Under the pieces are notes generated by a model that worked only from the letters and a program-made list of their open reading frames with translations, was not told the DNA's origin and did no database searches. A stretch of 64,000 nucleotides of DNA. It comes from Aciditerrimonas ferrireducens (GTDB lineage Bacteria > Actinomycetota > Acidimicrobiia > Acidimicrobiales > UBA8190). This document shows positions 1 through 9,999 of this stretch, piece after piece. The position numbers and the translations under genes were made by a program. Location of the stretch: contig NZ_JAKHEX010000008.1 of the NCBI RefSeq assembly GCF_023130475.1, forward strand, positions 1 to 64,000, given 5' to 3'. Each line of letters opens with the position of its first letter. Positions within the stretch are counted from its first letter, which is position 1.

Positions 1-101
1 GCCCGGATCCGCTCCAGGGCCTCGGCCCGCTCGACCCCCAGCACGTCCAGCTCCGGCAGGTCCAGCTCGTCGACCCGCCGCACCGTCCCCGACGTCGTCA
101 C
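1..101 (-). CDS. Partial gene start, possibly cytochrome P450
   Basis: Only the first 33 codons are inside the window, reading from a GTG at 101 out through the left edge. The peptide begins MTTSGTVRRVDELDLPELD and continues acidic and Leu-rich. Its layout, a short polar leader, an LPELDVLG stretch and then an Arg/Ala helix, resembles the N-termini of bacterial cytochrome P450s, but no heme-binding Cys or other diagnostic motif is within reach. The P450 assignment is inference only. The gene is divergent from the mannosyltransferase-like gene at 272, and the 170 bases between hold no other reading frame I can support. Confidence 0.35.
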   Translation of the reverse strand, partial: MTTSGTVRRVDELDLPELDVLGVERAEALERIR

Positions 102-271
102 GCCTCCCACCCCCTCTCGTTCCCCCCGCTCCCACTTCACCACAGCCCGCCCCCGGGCCGCAGCTCGGGACGGAACCCCCGGGGGGTCGTGCGCTTCGGG
201 CCCGTCCTCTGGCATCCTGGCCTCGTGCTCGTCCTGCTCGTGCCCCGCGGCCCCTCGGAGTCGGACCCGGC

Positions 272-1582
272 GTGAGCCCCGCCGACCCCCCGGCCCCGGC
301 CCCGGCCCTGGCGGTCCTCGCCCCGCCCCCCGACGCGCCGCCGACCGCGGGGATCGAGCCGAGCGAGGACGAGGTCGAGGACGAGGGCCCCGAGCCGGCC
401 GGCCCGCCCCCCGGGGACGGCTGGGCCCGGCGGGCCAGCGCTTGGCCCTGGTTCCCCCCCGCCGTCTACCTCGCCAGCCGGGCCCTGCTCCTCGGCCTGG
501 CCGTCGTGGTCACGGCGCTCCGCCACGAGCAGCTCGCCCAGGCCCTCTCGGCCTTCGACGGCGCCTGGTACCTGCGGACCGTCGCCCACTGGTACCCCCA
601 CCGGGTGCTCCGCACCCAGTCCACCCTCGGGTTCATGCCGCTCTACCCGGTGGTCATCTGGCTCGTGGCCAAGCTCCTCCTCGTCTCGGCCCTCGTCGCC
701 GCCCTGCTCGTCTCCTCCATCGGGGGCCTCGTGGCCACCTTCCTCGTCTGGCGCCTGGCCGGGCGCTGGTGGGGGCCCGAGGCGGCCGCGAAGGCGGTCC
801 TCGTCTTCTGCCTCTTCCCCGGCTCCATCGTCTTCTCCATGGTCTACGCCGAAGGGGTCCTCGTCCCCCTGGCGGTCGGCTGCCTCTTGGCCCTCGCCAC
901 CCGCCGCTGGGTCCTGGCCGGGCTCCTCGCCAGCCTGGCCGCCACCGTCGAGCCGGTCGGCCTCGTCATGATCCCGGTCTGCCTCTGGGCCGCCTGGCGG
1001 GAGCTGCGGGGCCCGGGGACCGAGGAGCCCGCCCCGGCGCGCCGGCCCGCCTCCCGCCGGGTGCTCGTCGCCCCGCTGCTCTCGGTCCTCGGCATCGCCG
1101 GCTACGCCAGCTTCCTCTGGGCCTGGACCGGCACCCCCCTCGCCACCTACCTCGCCCAGGCCGACGGCTGGCACCAGCGCGGCACCCCCTTCCAGCTCAT
1201 CGGCCACGCCCTCGTCGTCTTCGTCCGGGAGCTCGAGCGCATCAGCCGCACCCACCACGTCCCCCACCTGGCCTCGCTCAACCTCAACCTCGTGAACGGC
1301 CTGGTCGGGGCGGTCTTCCTGGTCCTCGCCCTCGTGGCCCTCCACCGGCACCGCCGCACCCTCACCCCCGGCACCGGGGTCTGGGCCGGGGGCATCGCCC
1401 TGCTCACCTTCTGGTCCATCCGCACCCCCCCGAACGCCCGCATGCTCATCGCCGCCTTCCCGGCCGTGCTCATCTGGGCCCGTCACCTGGCCGGCCGCCG
1501 CTTCGGCTGGTTCCTCGCCGGGGAGACCGTCCTCTTCGTCGCCATGTCGGCGGCGACCTTCGCCCTGCTCATGCGTCCCTGA
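272..1582 (+). CDS. PIG-V-like membrane mannosyltransferase
   Basis: A 436-residue integral membrane protein with a Pro/Ala/Glu-rich cytoplasmic leader of about 65 residues and then roughly nine to ten hydrophobic segments. Just after the first membrane segment it carries FDGAWYLRTVAHWYPH, the W/F-D-G-x-W-Y-L motif of PIG-V/GT-C glycosyltransferases, which transfer mannose from a polyprenyl-phosphate donor on the outer face of the membrane. The Asp in this motif is the expected catalytic acid. In actinobacteria such enzymes act in cell-envelope glycan or protein mannosylation; the acceptor here cannot be read from the sequence. The start is GTG at 272. The gene converges on the histidine kinase with 16 bases between them. 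Confidence 0.7.
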   Translation: MSPADPPAPAPALAVLAPPPDAPPTAGIEPSEDEVEDEGPEPAGPPPGDGWARRASAWPWFPPAVYLASRALLLGLAVVVTALRHEQLAQALSAFDGAWYLRTVAHWYPHRVLRTQSTLGFMPLYPVVIWLVAKLLLVSALVAALLVSSIGGLVATFLVWRLAGRWWGPEAAAKAVLVFCLFPGSIVFSMVYAEGVLVPLAVGCLLALATRRWVLAGLLASLAATVEPVGLVMIPVCLWAAWRELRGPGTEEPAPARRPASRRVLVAPLLSVLGIAGYASFLWAWTGTPLATYLAQADGWHQRGTPFQLIGHALVVFVRELERISRTHHVPHLASLNLNLVNGLVGAVFLVLALVALHRHRRTLTPGTGVWAGGIALLTFWSIRTPPNARMLIAAFPAVLIWARHLAGRRFGWFLAGETVLFVAMSAATFALLMRP

Positions 1583-1598
1583 GGGGCGCCGCCCGAGC

Positions 1599-3035
1599 TC
1601 AGGGCGCGCCCGGGAACCGCACCACCATCGCCGTGCCCGGGCCCCCCGGCGCCTCGAGCAGCCGGGCCAGCTCGGGGGGAACGGGCGAGCGGGCCTCGAT
1701 CCGCCCGCCCATGGCGCCCACCAGCTCGGCGCAGATCGCCAGGCCCAGGCCGGTGCCGACCCGCCGGCCGGGGGCCTGGCCGCGGTAGAGGGGCTCGAAG
1801 ACCCGGGGCAGCTCCGCGGGGGCGATGCCCGGACCGTCGTCGAGCACCGCCACCGCCACCACCCCCGGCGGGGGGCCCGGTTCCCGCCAGGCGGCGAGGG
1901 CCACGCTACGCCGGGCGTAGCTGGCGGCGTTCTCGAGGAGGTTGGCGAGCACCTGGCGGGCCCGGTCGGGGTCGAGGACGCTCGCCAAGGGGTCCTGGTC
2001 GGGGAGGGCGAGGCGGAGGGTGAGCCCGAGACCCTCGATCGTGGGCCGCAGGGCCTCGGCCGCCGCGGCGGCGAGGGGCCCGAGGCCGAGGCGCTCGGGC
2101 CGCAGCGAGAAGCGCTTGGCCCCGAGCCGGGCCAGGTCCAAGAGGTCCTCGACCAGGCGGGCGAGGCGCCGGGCCTCGGCGTCGATCACCGCGGCGGCCT
2201 GGGCCGGGTCGGGGGCAACCCCGTCGGCGATGGCCTCGGCGTAGCCCTCGATGGCGGTGAGCGGGGTCCGCAGGTCGTGGGAGACGGCGAGCAGGAACTG
2301 GCGCTCCCGGTCTTGGGACTCGGCGAGGGCCGCGGCCAGGGCGTTGATGGAGGATCCGAGGGAGCCGAGCTCCGGGTAGCGCTGATCGGGGGGCAGGCGC
2401 ACTGAGAGGTCCCCGGCGGCCAGCCGCTCCGTGGCGGCCACGGCGGCGGCGAGGGGCCGGGTGACCCGGCGGCTCAAGAGGGCGGCCACCCCGGCCGCCA
2501 CGAGCAGCACGGCGGCCGAGACGAGCAGCAGGTAGCCGCCGCCGAGGCCCGCCCCCCGGATGCGGCGCACCGCGGCGACCACCACCACGGCGTTCGGCCC
2601 GGCCCGGGCGAAGCGGGGGGCGCCGCTCGTGGCCAGGGCGCTGGCCGGCACCCCGGGGAGGCTGGTGGCGGCGTAGACGTCGCCCTCCAGGCTGCCCGAG
2701 ACCACCGCCCCGGCGAGCAGCCGCCTGACCGGGAGGTCCGAGAGCCGGAGGGGGGCGGGGAGGTGCCCGGCGACGAGCGCGTCGGGAGGCTGGATGGCGG
2801 CGAACTCGACCCCGGCGGCCACCCGCACCGCGGTGCTCAGACGCCGCCGGAGGGCGGGGCGGCGGACGGCGAGGACCACGGGGGCTTCGGCGGCCACCCG
2901 CCGGACCTGCTGGGCGAGGACCCGGGCGTCGTCGGTGGCCGCCCCAGCCGAGGCGAGGAGGAAGGTGCCGACCCCGGCGAGGACGAGGGCCCCGAGGACC
3001 GTGCCGAGCAGGGCAGCGAAGAGGGCCCGGCGCAC
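1599..3035 (-). CDS. Sensor histidine kinase
   Basis: A 478-residue two-component sensor kinase. It has an N-terminal membrane helix (about 5-30), an extracytoplasmic sensor region of about 120 residues, a second helix (about 165-190), a HAMP linker, a HisKA box VSHDLRTPLTAIEGYAE with the phospho-accepting His near residue 252, and a HATPase_c domain with N box (NLLENAASYA), G1 (DDGPGIAP) and G2 (GTGLGLAI). The gene starts with GTG 15 bases after the response regulator stop, so the pair is co-transcribed and should be a cognate system. The sensed signal is unknown; the sensor region is not a recognisable PAS or Cache domain by eye. Confidence 0.9.
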   Translation of the reverse strand: MRRALFAALLGTVLGALVLAGVGTFLLASAGAATDDARVLAQQVRRVAAEAPVVLAVRRPALRRRLSTAVRVAAGVEFAAIQPPDALVAGHLPAPLRLSDLPVRRLLAGAVVSGSLEGDVYAATSLPGVPASALATSGAPRFARAGPNAVVVVAAVRRIRGAGLGGGYLLLVSAAVLLVAAGVAALLSRRVTRPLAAAVAATERLAAGDLSVRLPPDQRYPELGSLGSSINALAAALAESQDRERQFLLAVSHDLRTPLTAIEGYAEAIADGVAPDPAQAAAVIDAEARRLARLVEDLLDLARLGAKRFSLRPERLGLGPLAAAAAEALRPTIEGLGLTLRLALPDQDPLASVLDPDRARQVLANLLENAASYARRSVALAAWREPGPPPGVVAVAVLDDGPGIAPAELPRVFEPLYRGQAPGRRVGTGLGLAICAELVGAMGGRIEARSPVPPELARLLEAPGGPGTAMVVRFPGAP

Positions 3036-3050
3036 CGCTGGCCGACCGGT

Positions 3051-3806
3051 TCAGCGCCCCGAGGGGCCGGGGGCGGGGGGCTCGTCGAGGCGGTAGCCGA
3101 CGCCCCGGACGGTGGCGAGGGGGAGGGCGTCGCCGAGCTTGCGCCGGAGCTGGGCGACGTGGACGTCGACGGTCCGCTCGTCCCCCACCCAGGCCGGGCC
3201 CCAGCAGGCGTCGAGGAGCTGGCGTCGGCTGAGCACGAGGCCCCGGTTGGCGAGCAGGTGGGCGAGGAGGGCGAGCTCCCGGGTGGTAAGGGCCACCGGG
3301 TCGCCCCGCAGCCGAGCCTCGTGGCGCCTGAGGTCGACGGTCAGCTCCCCGAGGCGGAGGACCGCCGGGGCCGGGGCAGCGACCGGGTCGGGCGGGGCGG
3401 CTCTCTGCGGTTCGGTCCGGGCGGCCCGGCGGAGGATCGCCTTGCAGCGGGCGACGAGCTCCCGGGGGGAGAAGGGCTTCGTCACGTAGTCGTCGGCTCC
3501 GAGCTCCAGGCCGAGGACCCGGTCGGCCTCCTCGTCCCGGGCCGTCAGCAGCAGGCACGGCACTCCGCGCTCCGCCAGCGCCCGGACCACGGCGAACCCG
3601 TCGAGCCCCCCGGGCAGGCCGACGTCCACCACCGCCAGGTCCGCCCCGGTGCTCGTCACCAGCTCCAGGCCGGTCTCCCCATCCGTGGCCCGGTGCAGCG
3701 CCCAGCCCTCCCGGGTGAGGTAGAGGGCGACGAGGTCGGCGATCGCCGGGTCGTCCTCCACGAGCACCACGGTGGCCCGGGGACGGGGCTGGGCAGCGGG
3801 GTCCAT
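3051..3806 (-). CDS. OmpR/PhoB-family response regulator
   Basis: A 251-residue DNA-binding response regulator. The receiver domain shows the acidic pair (VEDDPAIAD), the phospho-acceptor Asp61 in VVDVGLPG, the Thr of LLTARD and Lys110 in VTKPFSP. The C-terminal half is a winged helix with LTTRELALLAHLLANRG and ERTVDVHVAQLRRKLG, ending in the usual RGVGYRL strand. I chose the ATG at 3806 because the receiver fold starts about ten residues later; the frame is open further upstream, but that sequence is not domain-like. It precedes and partners the histidine kinase. Confidence 0.9.
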   Translation of the reverse strand: MDPAAQPRPRATVVLVEDDPAIADLVALYLTREGWALHRATDGETGLELVTSTGADLAVVDVGLPGGLDGFAVVRALAERGVPCLLLTARDEEADRVLGLELGADDYVTKPFSPRELVARCKAILRRAARTEPQRAAPPDPVAAPAPAVLRLGELTVDLRRHEARLRGDPVALTTRELALLAHLLANRGLVLSRRQLLDACWGPAWVGDERTVDVHVAQLRRKLGDALPLATVRGVGYRLDEPPAPGPSGR

Positions 3807-3875
3807 GGACGACAAGCGTGGCACGGACCGTGCCCGTGGGGGCGACCGTCCGAGTCGAGAACATCCTGATCGCGA

Positions 3876-3924
3876 TTCGTGGCACGGCACTCCCCGACGA
3901 GTGTGAGGAGCGCCGTGCCACGAA
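3876..3924 (-). terminator. Long hairpin after the beta-repeat surface gene
   Basis: TTCGTGGCACGGC (3876-3888) and its exact reverse complement (3912-3924) form a 13-bp stem with a 23-base loop that can pair further. It lies 31 bases past the stop of the surface-protein gene and before the response regulator start. No T-run follows on the minus strand, so it may act as a processing barrier or a weak terminator rather than a classical intrinsic one. Confidence 0.5.
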
Positions 3925-3954
3925 CTCGGCTGACTCGAAAGGGAGGTCCGGGCC

Positions 3955-6900
3955 TCAGGGCTCCTCGCCTGTGAGGGTGCCTCCCACGAACACGGTGCCC
4001 GGCCCACCAGGCACCGTGTTCGCCCCACCGTGGTACTCCGCGTCCCCGAAACTGAACACCGCACCATCCGCCCCGACCAACCAATACCCCCCACTGGGAG
4101 CCGCGGAGGAGGTCTCGTAGGTGAAGGGCAGGGCGTTCGTGGTGTAGCCGGGACCGTGCACGGTCACCGGGACGCTGGCCCCCGGCGTCCCTGCGGGCGC
4201 CACCGCCTCGATGGTTCCCGAGGACAGCACCTGGAAGGACGCCGCCGGGGTGGTCCCGAAGGTCACGGCGCTGGCGCCGTTCAGGTTGACCCCGGTGATG
4301 GTGACCGTGGTGCCACCCGTCGCGGGACCCTCGTCGGGGCTGAGCGACACGAGGACCGGTCCGACCGCCCCACCGCCAGCGCCGCTCACGACGGTGAGAT
4401 CGGTCAGGGTGATGTCGTGACCCGAGTCCCCGCCGTCGTAGCTGACCAAGTACTTCTGCCCGAGGATCGTGACCTGTTCTCCCTGGGTCAGTGGAGCGCC
4501 GTCGTAGGAGAGCTGCCCCGCAAACGCCGACGAACTCGTATCGCCGAGAATGGTGTAGACCGTGCCGAACGGGGCGCTGGCAGCCCCGAGCACGTCCAGG
4601 CTCAGCCCGCTGATCGAACCGCCGTCCGCCACCAACTCGGTCGAGCTGGCCTGCGACGAGCCGAGGCTGATCGCCAGGGTGGAGCCGCTCGTGAAGGAGA
4701 CCGTTCCCGTGGCCGTCAGGGCCCCAGGGGCGTCGCCTGGCGAGACCGTGCAGGGGTCGCTCGTCGAGCAGCCGATCGTCGAGATCTGCGACACGGTGCC
4801 GTTCCCGGCAAGGGTGGCGCCCCCGTCGATGGTCACCCCGGTGCTGGCGTCGCTCGAACCGTTCACCGTGAGCGTCCCGCTCGCCACCGTGGTCGAGCCG
4901 GTGTAGGTGTTCTGCCCGGCCAGAACCACCGGGCCGTTCACCGTGAGCGGCTCGCTCCCGCTGATCGCGCCCGTGATCTCGAGGGGAGCGGTGGCCCCTT
5001 GGTAGTTCGCCGCGAAGCTCGTGGCGCCGATCAGGTCGATCGGTCCGGACCAGGTCACGGGTTCCGAGCCGGCACCGAAGGTGCAGAGCACCCCGCCGCA
5101 GTAACTCGACCCCTCGATCGTGGCAGCGTTCGGCAGGGTGATCCCCGGGGAGAGGAGCAGCGGTCCTTCGTTGGGGTCGTCGACCGGCCCCGTCCCGAGT
5201 CCGTCGCTCGCCTGCACCACGAGCGTGCCGCCGCTGGTCACGATCGTGCCGCCGGTGTAGGTGTTCGGGGCAGCGAGGAAGAGCGTGTAGGGGCCGATGG
5301 TCTCCAGGCCACCGCTCCCGCTGATCTGACCGGTCAGGTACAGGTTGTCGTCGGTGCCGACGTCGACGATCACGTTGCCCGGCCCGTTCAGCACGATAGG
5401 ACCCGAGAAAGTGCCGTCCACGTGGTACTCCAGGGTCGACAACGTCGCACCGGCCAGGGCCGTCACCGGGTTCGGGATGGTGACCGACACCGGGTTTCCG
5501 TTGGAGCCGCCGCTCTTGTAGAGCTCGACGGTCCCGAGCCGGTCGACGGTGACCTGCCCGCCGGAACCAGGAGTGCTGGTCCCGCCGAGGGCGTTCGTGC
5601 TCGAGAGCTCGAGGGGACCGGCCTCGACCGTTGTCGTACCGGCAAAGTTCGGGCTCGGTGCTTCGAGCACGACCGGCTGGCCGCTCAACGACTCGACCTC
5701 CAGCGAGCCTGCACCGTCCAGGGCACCGCTGACGACGAACGCCCCGGACGACGACCCGTTCTCGAGAAGCTCGGTCGATCCGCTCGTCAGGGTGATCGGG
5801 CCAGCCCAGGTGTCGCCGCCACCGAGGTCCTCGAGGTTGTCCTGGCCGCCATGGCCCGATCCGAGGGTGAGGGGCACGTCCACCGTGATCGGCGTCCCAG
5901 AGTTCTCCAACTGGACCGACCCAGCAGCGGCCACCGTCACGCCACTGGTCTGCCCGAAGGACTGGCTGTTCCACGCCACCACGTCGGCACCGTCGTCGAT
6001 CAGCGTCGACCCGCTGTAGTTGCTCGATCCGGTCAGGCTCAACCGACCGTTCGCAGTCACGGTGAGACCAAGGTTGCCGGCGAGCGCACCCGCGTAGGTG
6101 CCGCTCCCTGCGACGGTCAGCACCGGCGTTCCGCTCGTCGCCTCGATCGTCGCTGACGGTGTCCCTCCGTCCAAACCGGCCACGGTCTGGTCGTCCCCGG
6201 CGAGGCCGATGGTCGGCGAGCCGTTGACCACGAGGACGGTTGAGGACGGGAGGGCGTCAGCCACCTCGAGGTTCACGCTGAACGACGTGACCTCAGGAGC
6301 GATGGTCGTTGATCCCTGGTAGGTGGAGGCAGCATCAAGGTTGACCGTGCCTCCCGCACTGGTGCTGGTGGTGATGCCGAAGGCGAACGACGACGAGCCT
6401 CCGGTCAGGGGCACCTCCAGGTCGAGGGTGCCGCCGCCTCCCATCAGGATGCTTGCAACGGTTCCGGCCAGGTCGATCGTGCTCGTGGAGGACGCTCCGC
6501 TGATCGTGACCGTCCCCGCGCCCGCGTCGTCGATGGCAGCGTACGGTGACGAGCCGTTGCCGCTGTCGTAGGGGTCCAGCGTAAGGGTGGCGCCGGCGGC
6601 GATCGTCAGGGTGTAGGCAGCGTCGAAGCTCACGCTGACGACGCTCTCATCCTGGTCCACGACCGGCGAGCCACCGCCGCTCGGGACCGTCGCGGGGAAC
6701 ACCACGGCGTCGGCGCTGGTCGGTGGCCCATTGCTGGTGCCGGTCCCGCAGTCCCAGTTCGCCGCGGTGCTCTAGTCCTCGTTCCCGCCCGCTGCGGTCC
6801 AGGTGCAGGTGGTGATGGCGGTCTGTGCACCCGCGACGCCGCTCGTGAGGAGGCCGATGAGCCCGGCCCCGAACATGCTCGTCATGCCGAGCAGGAGGCC

Positions 6901-6987
6901 GGTGAGGAGCCGTAGGGCCTGGCGCCGACCCTCCGGTGCACCGGGTCCCCGACGAGCCCACCGTGAGCGTCCTCGAACCCCCAGCAT
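3955..6987 (-). pseudogene. Secreted beta-strand-repeat/IPT surface protein, in-frame amber at codon 72
   Basis: From the ATG at 6987 (a GGGGAGGGG stretch upstream serves as ribosome site) the frame encodes a signal peptide (LLTGLLLGMTSMFGAGLIGL, cleavage after AGAQ) and then CTWTAAGGNED, before a TAG at 6774-6772. The same frame continues open for 938 codons. The next residues are STAANWDCGTG, so the stop sits where related repeats have Trp (GG.DWSTAANW): TGG to TAG is one transition. The remainder has many autotransporter-associated strand repeats (NTYTGGTIVTSGGTLVV, NTYTGSTTVASGTLTV), an IPT/TIG domain near residue 830 (VSLSPDEGPATGGTTVTITG) and a tail GGYWLVGADGAVFSFGDA, a motif common in Acidimicrobiia cell-surface proteins. 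Translation would give a 71-residue stub unless the stop is suppressed or is a sequence error. Confidence 0.75.
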
Positions 6988-7179
6988 CCCTCGCCCCTCC
7001 CCTTCTGCCTGGGGCCCGAGCACCGCCTGTTCGGACCTGACGCCTTCTCGGCCCGAGCCCGGTGACGCGCCCCCGTCCCTGCGTTGTTCTTCCGTTGGAA
7101 GCTCACACCGTATCCGTCTGCATCGGTGGATCACCACCGTACTCGGAGGACGCATCCCTTGTAACGAGGGAAAACGCGA

Positions 7180-7213
7180 CAGTGGGCGGGGCCCCGAAGG
7201 GCCCCGCCCACTG
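7180..7213 (-). terminator. Intrinsic terminator of the cell-wall-binding gene
   Basis: CAGTGGGCGGGGCCC (7180-7194) and its exact reverse complement (7199-7213) form a perfect 15-bp stem around a CGAA tetraloop. On the minus strand the stem is followed by GCGTTTTCCC, giving a short T-run. It lies 31 bases past the restored stop of the cell-wall-binding gene at 7245, which supports that stop as the real end of the gene. Confidence 0.85.
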
Positions 7214-7244
7214 CGATCGGCGTCGTGCCGGTCGGTGGACCAGC

Positions 7245-9999
7245 TCAGCCGTTCAGGTCGTTCTCCATCGCCGAGATGGTCGACGGCTGGACGGCCTCGG
7301 GGCCACCGAAGACCCCCGACCGTACCCGCACCGTTCAGGAACGTGGTGAGGTACTGGCCGACCGTCGACGGGTTCTCGGTCAGCAGCTGCGGGATCGGCG
7401 TGTCCGTCGTCGGTGCGGCACCGTCCACCACACCACCGGTGATCGGCGAGCCGGCGAGGGCGTCGGTGTAGAAGTCGCCCCGGGCGACCGCCACGGTCGC
7501 GATCTTTCCGTAGTCCACCGTTGCACCGCTCGCAGAGTTGCCGAGCCCTTCGGCTTCCCCGGCGCTGTTCAACGAGGCGTTCGCCTCGAAGTCCGCGAGC
7601 TCAGTGGCGGTCGCCGTGTAGTCCTGGCCGGCGATCCGCAGCACGGACACGCCCGTCGAGGACTCCAGGTCGCTCACGACCGTGTTGCTCACGGCGTCGG
7701 GGCCACCGACCACGATCACCTGCTTGATACCGAGGTCGTTGATGGCAGCCTCGAGGTCGTTCATGCCGGTGGTCTGCAGGCTGGCCGGCATGGTGCTCGT
7801 CGGGGCCAGCAGGATCGGCAGGTGCTCGGCGTAGGCCAGGCCGGAGGCCGAAATGGCGTCCTGGAACCCGCCGCCCGTCGCCACGATGGCCGTCGGCAGG
7901 GCAGCCGTGGTGTTCGGCGCGCTGGTCTCGTTCCCGGCCGGGGTGGTGTTGTTGTACATGCCGTAGGCGCCATCGATCGACAGGCTGCCCACCGCCCCGC
8001 TGCCGAAGTACTCAGCGATGTCCTTCGACGTGCCGAACAGGGTCTGCCCGTAGGTCTGGCCCTCGGTCTGGACGACCTTGAGATCCTGCGTCGCACCTGA
8101 TGCGAGTGTCCGCTCCGACGTTCCACCGCAGGTGTACGACGGTGTGGACTCGAGCTGGTTCACCACTGCCGAGCTCACCGCGTCCGGACCACCGACCACG
8201 TACACCGTCGTGATGCCCTCGAGGCGCAGGGCGGTCAGCGCCGAGCTCGAGAGGGTGTTCGTGTCGGTGAGCAGGATGCCGGTGCCCAGGTTCTCGGCCA
8301 TGTAGCTCGCCACGAGGGCGTCCGAGTAGAACTGCGAGGTCGCGAGGACGGCAGCGCCGGTGGCCGGGCAGTCACCCTTGCCGTAGGGGAAGGCCGTCTC
8401 GAACTCCGCGGCGGCCGTGGCGTTCGCGGTCTGCCCGTAGATCTGGGTCGCCTGCCCGACGGTGAACGCCGTCACCGGACCGATCGGCGACGTCGCGGTC
8501 GGGGTCCCGCTGCCGGCCGTGAAGGTGACCTTCACGGTGACGGGGCCGGCGCCGGTGCCCGAGGTGTCGACCGCCAGGTTCGACAGGGTGTAGGTCGCCG
8601 GGCCGGTGCTCGAGGGCGCCGTCACGGTGAAGCTCAGGGCGTCAGTCCCCGTGCCGGTCACCGTCGTGCCGACAGTGGCCGCGCCGCCGCTCACACTCAC
8701 CGTCGGCGAGCCCACGAACGTCGGCGTCGTCCCGCTCGTTGCCGCGAGCGTGGCCGTCACCGTCCCGCTACCCACCTGGTCAGCCGCGGACTCCTTGATC
8801 TCGATGTTGCTGATCGAGCCGCTCAGGAGGTTCGACGCCAGCACGACCGGCGGGGTGTTCGCCACGAGCGCCACCGGCGAAACATCCGCGTTCGACGGGC
8901 CCGTCGTGGCGGCGACCGCCAGGCTCGTCACTGCCACATCCGCGCCGTCAACGACCGTGGTCCCGGTCGAGGTCGCCGTGATCGGCACCAGGCCACCCGG
9001 GGTCGCTGTGGTCACGTCGTACTCCACGCCGCTCAGCGTGATCGTGGCCGAGGGGCTCGAGTACGTGGTCGCCGTCGAGTTGGTGAGCGTCCCCGAGTTC
9101 GTGAACTTCACGACCAGCTCGTCGTCGTTGCTGGTCCCCGAACACGCCGAGCTCTGGGCCAGCGAAACCGAGACGGTCGGCGTGGTGCTCACGTCGCCGC
9201 TGACCGCCGTCACCGACGCCGTCGGCGTGGTCGCGAACCCGACCTCCTGCGGAGCGGTGAACGTCCCGGTGCAGTTCGTGGTGGTCCCCGGCACCTCGGC
9301 GGCGATGGTCACGGTCTCACCGGCCGTCCACGATTCGCCGTCGGCACCGTAGAGGCCGAGGTTGAAGTTGCCCGCGGCCTGGTCGTTGACACCCGACGAG
9401 ATGGTCGGTGTCGAGCCCGCCGTGAGCACGAAGCCGGTCGGCACACCCGGGAAGGTGGCGTTCGCCACGCCGGTCGACGGGCTGAACGTCCCGACGAGGA
9501 CGCCACTACTGGTACTGGTGTAGAGCCCCGCCACGACGGTCCACGACCCCTCGGCACCGCTGGTGTCGTACACGACGTTCGACAGGTCGATGGTCGCCGA
9601 TCCGCCCGAGGGCAGCGCCCCGAGGGTGAGGGCCTCCGTCGACGATCCGGCGCCCGTCTCCGCGGTCACGGTGATGCCGTTGGCCGAGACCACCGGGTTC
9701 GACGCCCAGTCCACGGTGCCTGCGGAGGTCGTTCCGGGTGTGAGGGTGAGCTCGATGGTGTCGCCGGAGGAGATCGTCGAACCGCTGGCGATGCTCAGGT
9801 CGAGGTTGCCGGCTTGGTTCGTCCCCGTCGAGGGCAGCGACGGGGCGCTCACCGCACTGATCGTCGACCCGACCGCCAAGCTGTCTGCCGCGAACGCCAC
9901 GCCGCTCGCCAACCCGGCGCCGACGACACCTCCGATGGCGCCGATGCCGAGCAGGAGCGCGGTTGCGCCTCAGCGATATCTGGACAATCTGTCTTTCAA
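7245..9999 (-). pseudogene. Cell-wall-binding-repeat surface protein, nonsense at codon 10 and late frameshift
   Basis: A TTG at 9999 follows a strong AGGAGG with seven-base spacing and opens MKDRLSRYR, but codon 10 is TGA (9972-9970). The same frame then gives GATALLLGIGAIGGVVGAG, a signal-peptide core ending near AFAADS, and about 880 residues of secreted protein. The first 500 residues are Thr/Ser/Val-rich strands like a large adhesin. The C-terminal 390 hold cell-wall-binding type 2 repeats (VYVVGGPDAVSS, VIVVGGPDAVSN). Near the end the frame is lost at five Cs (7313-7317). Removing one base restores a third repeat, GAGTVGVFGGPEAV, and a TGA at 7247-7245, just before the terminator. The corrected protein would be about 917 residues. 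CGA to TGA is the simplest origin of the first stop. A TTG at 9912 could give a product without most of its signal peptide. Confidence 0.75.

Noticed and set aside
6772-6774. TAG at codon 72 as pyrrolysine or a reassigned codon
   Set aside because: Other genes in the window end with TAG (for example csoS2) and no pyrrolysine genes are seen; a Trp-to-stop change explains it better.
9970-9972. TGA at codon 10 of the surface gene as a selenocysteine codon
   Set aside because: It lies in the n-region of a signal peptide, where selenocysteine has no role, and no selenocysteine insertion element or family precedent is visible.
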